Of a DNA stretch of 12,922 bases, positions 12,594 to 12,922 are shown piece after piece. The DNA comes from Fimiplasma intestinipullorum (lineage in GTDB: Bacteria > Bacillota_I > Bacilli_A > Erysipelotrichales > Coprobacillaceae): assembly GCA_018715065.1 (NCBI GenBank), contig DVMJ01000082.1, forward strand, positions 1 to 12,922, in the 5' to 3' direction. The stretch's first letter is position 1. Every line of letters begins with the position of its first letter. The notes beneath the pieces are model-generated. The model did no database searches. It worked only from the letters and a program-made list of their open reading frames with translations, and was not told the origin of the DNA. The position numbers and the translations under genes were made by a program.

Positions 12594-12922
12594 ATGAAGA
12601 AGAAAAGATTAGATGTACGTACCATGGCCTATCTGGCGATGTTTATCGGGCTAACGACGGTTTTGAGCCTGTTGGGAAAGTTCATGCCGATTCAGATGCC
12701 TCAGGGAGGGTCTATTTCGCTCGATGTCATTGCCATCTTTCTTTGTGCCTATCTTCTGGGAACCTGGGAAGGGGTAGTCTGTGGCGTTTGTGTGTCTATT
12801 TTACAGTTTGTGTTAGGAATTGCTTTATATTACGGTCCATGGTCCGTCTTATTAGATTATGTGCTGCCATTAGCTGTTTGCGGTCTGGCAAGCCTGATCA
12901 AGATCGTCCGCGTCCGCAATGT
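12594..12922 (+). CDS. thiT: Energy-coupled thiamine transporter ThiT, 5' part
   Basis: Truncated by the window edge; about 109 residues are visible. ThiT is the thiamine-binding S component of an ECF transporter and works with a shared EcfAA'T energising module, which is not in this window. Seen here: a basic cytoplasmic start MKKKRLDVRTMA, hydrophobic segments, the family-typical MPQGGSISLDVIAIFLCAYLLG, and SVLLDYVLPLAV, matching ThiT's LLDYxLAF region. The TPP riboswitch upstream supports the assignment strongly. GGGAG 9 bases before the ATG at 12594 fits as ribosome binding site. The conserved C-terminal thiamine-contact residues lie outside the window. Confidence 0.93.
   Translation, partial: MKKKRLDVRTMAYLAMFIGLTTVLSLLGKFMPIQMPQGGSISLDVIAIFLCAYLLGTWEGVVCGVCVSILQFVLGIALYYGPWSVLLDYVLPLAVCGLASLIKIVRVRN

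Overview
The window looks like chromosomal DNA of a low-to-mid GC member of the Bacillota, most plausibly an Erysipelotrichia-like gut anaerobe. The evidence is strong AGGAGG-type ribosome binding sites, some TTG and GTG starts, TTGACA/TATAAT promoters, two T-box leaders, a TPP riboswitch in front of a ThiT-type transporter, lipoprotein solute receptors and a lone acetate kinase gene. The taxon is an inference. No rRNA, tRNA, phage, insertion sequence or CRISPR array was seen.

Layout. Positions 1-117 hold the 5' end of an unidentified minus-strand frame. Positions 146-973 (minus) encode a NIF3/DUF34-like metal protein with its own promoter and terminator. Two Cof-type HAD phosphatases diverge from a shared control region (1057-1821 minus, 1957-2751 plus). 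The plus-strand one is followed at once by a HIT-family hydrolase gene (2755-3228) that is interrupted by one in-frame UGA. Convergent with it is a minus-strand transport locus (3225-7842). In order of transcription this locus is T-box 2, receptor lipoprotein 2, then promoter and T-box 1, receptor lipoprotein 1, permease and ATPase. A terminator lies inside the end of the HIT gene. Upstream on the same strand are a ZIP metal transporter (7874-8608), a helical-repeat protein with a cold-shock-like tail (8655-9902) and a small hypothetical protein (9973-10371). A divergent PemK/MazF-like gene (10519-11046) converges on acetate kinase (11076-12266) across a bidirectional terminator. The right edge is a TPP riboswitch and the start of thiT (12594 onward).

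How the parts work together. The central unit is a TrpXYZ-type (COG2984/4120/1101) ABC importer with two paralogous receptors. Each receptor has its own near-consensus promoter and its own T-box, so each should be induced when a particular tRNA is uncharged. The tRNA-sensing and terminator halves of the two leaders are nearly the same, but the specifier regions differ. Leader 2 reads UAC (Tyr). Leader 1 best fits UUC (Phe), with UAC not excluded. Only the leader 1 operon carries permease and ATPase, so the two receptors probably share one membrane channel. The ATPase is about 75 residues longer than its family. The extra block lies between the signature motif and Walker B and looks like a diverged tandem copy of the helical subdomain.

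Several long reading frames extend 5' into promoters or leaders. The starts given here were corrected from ribosome binding sites and promoter positions.
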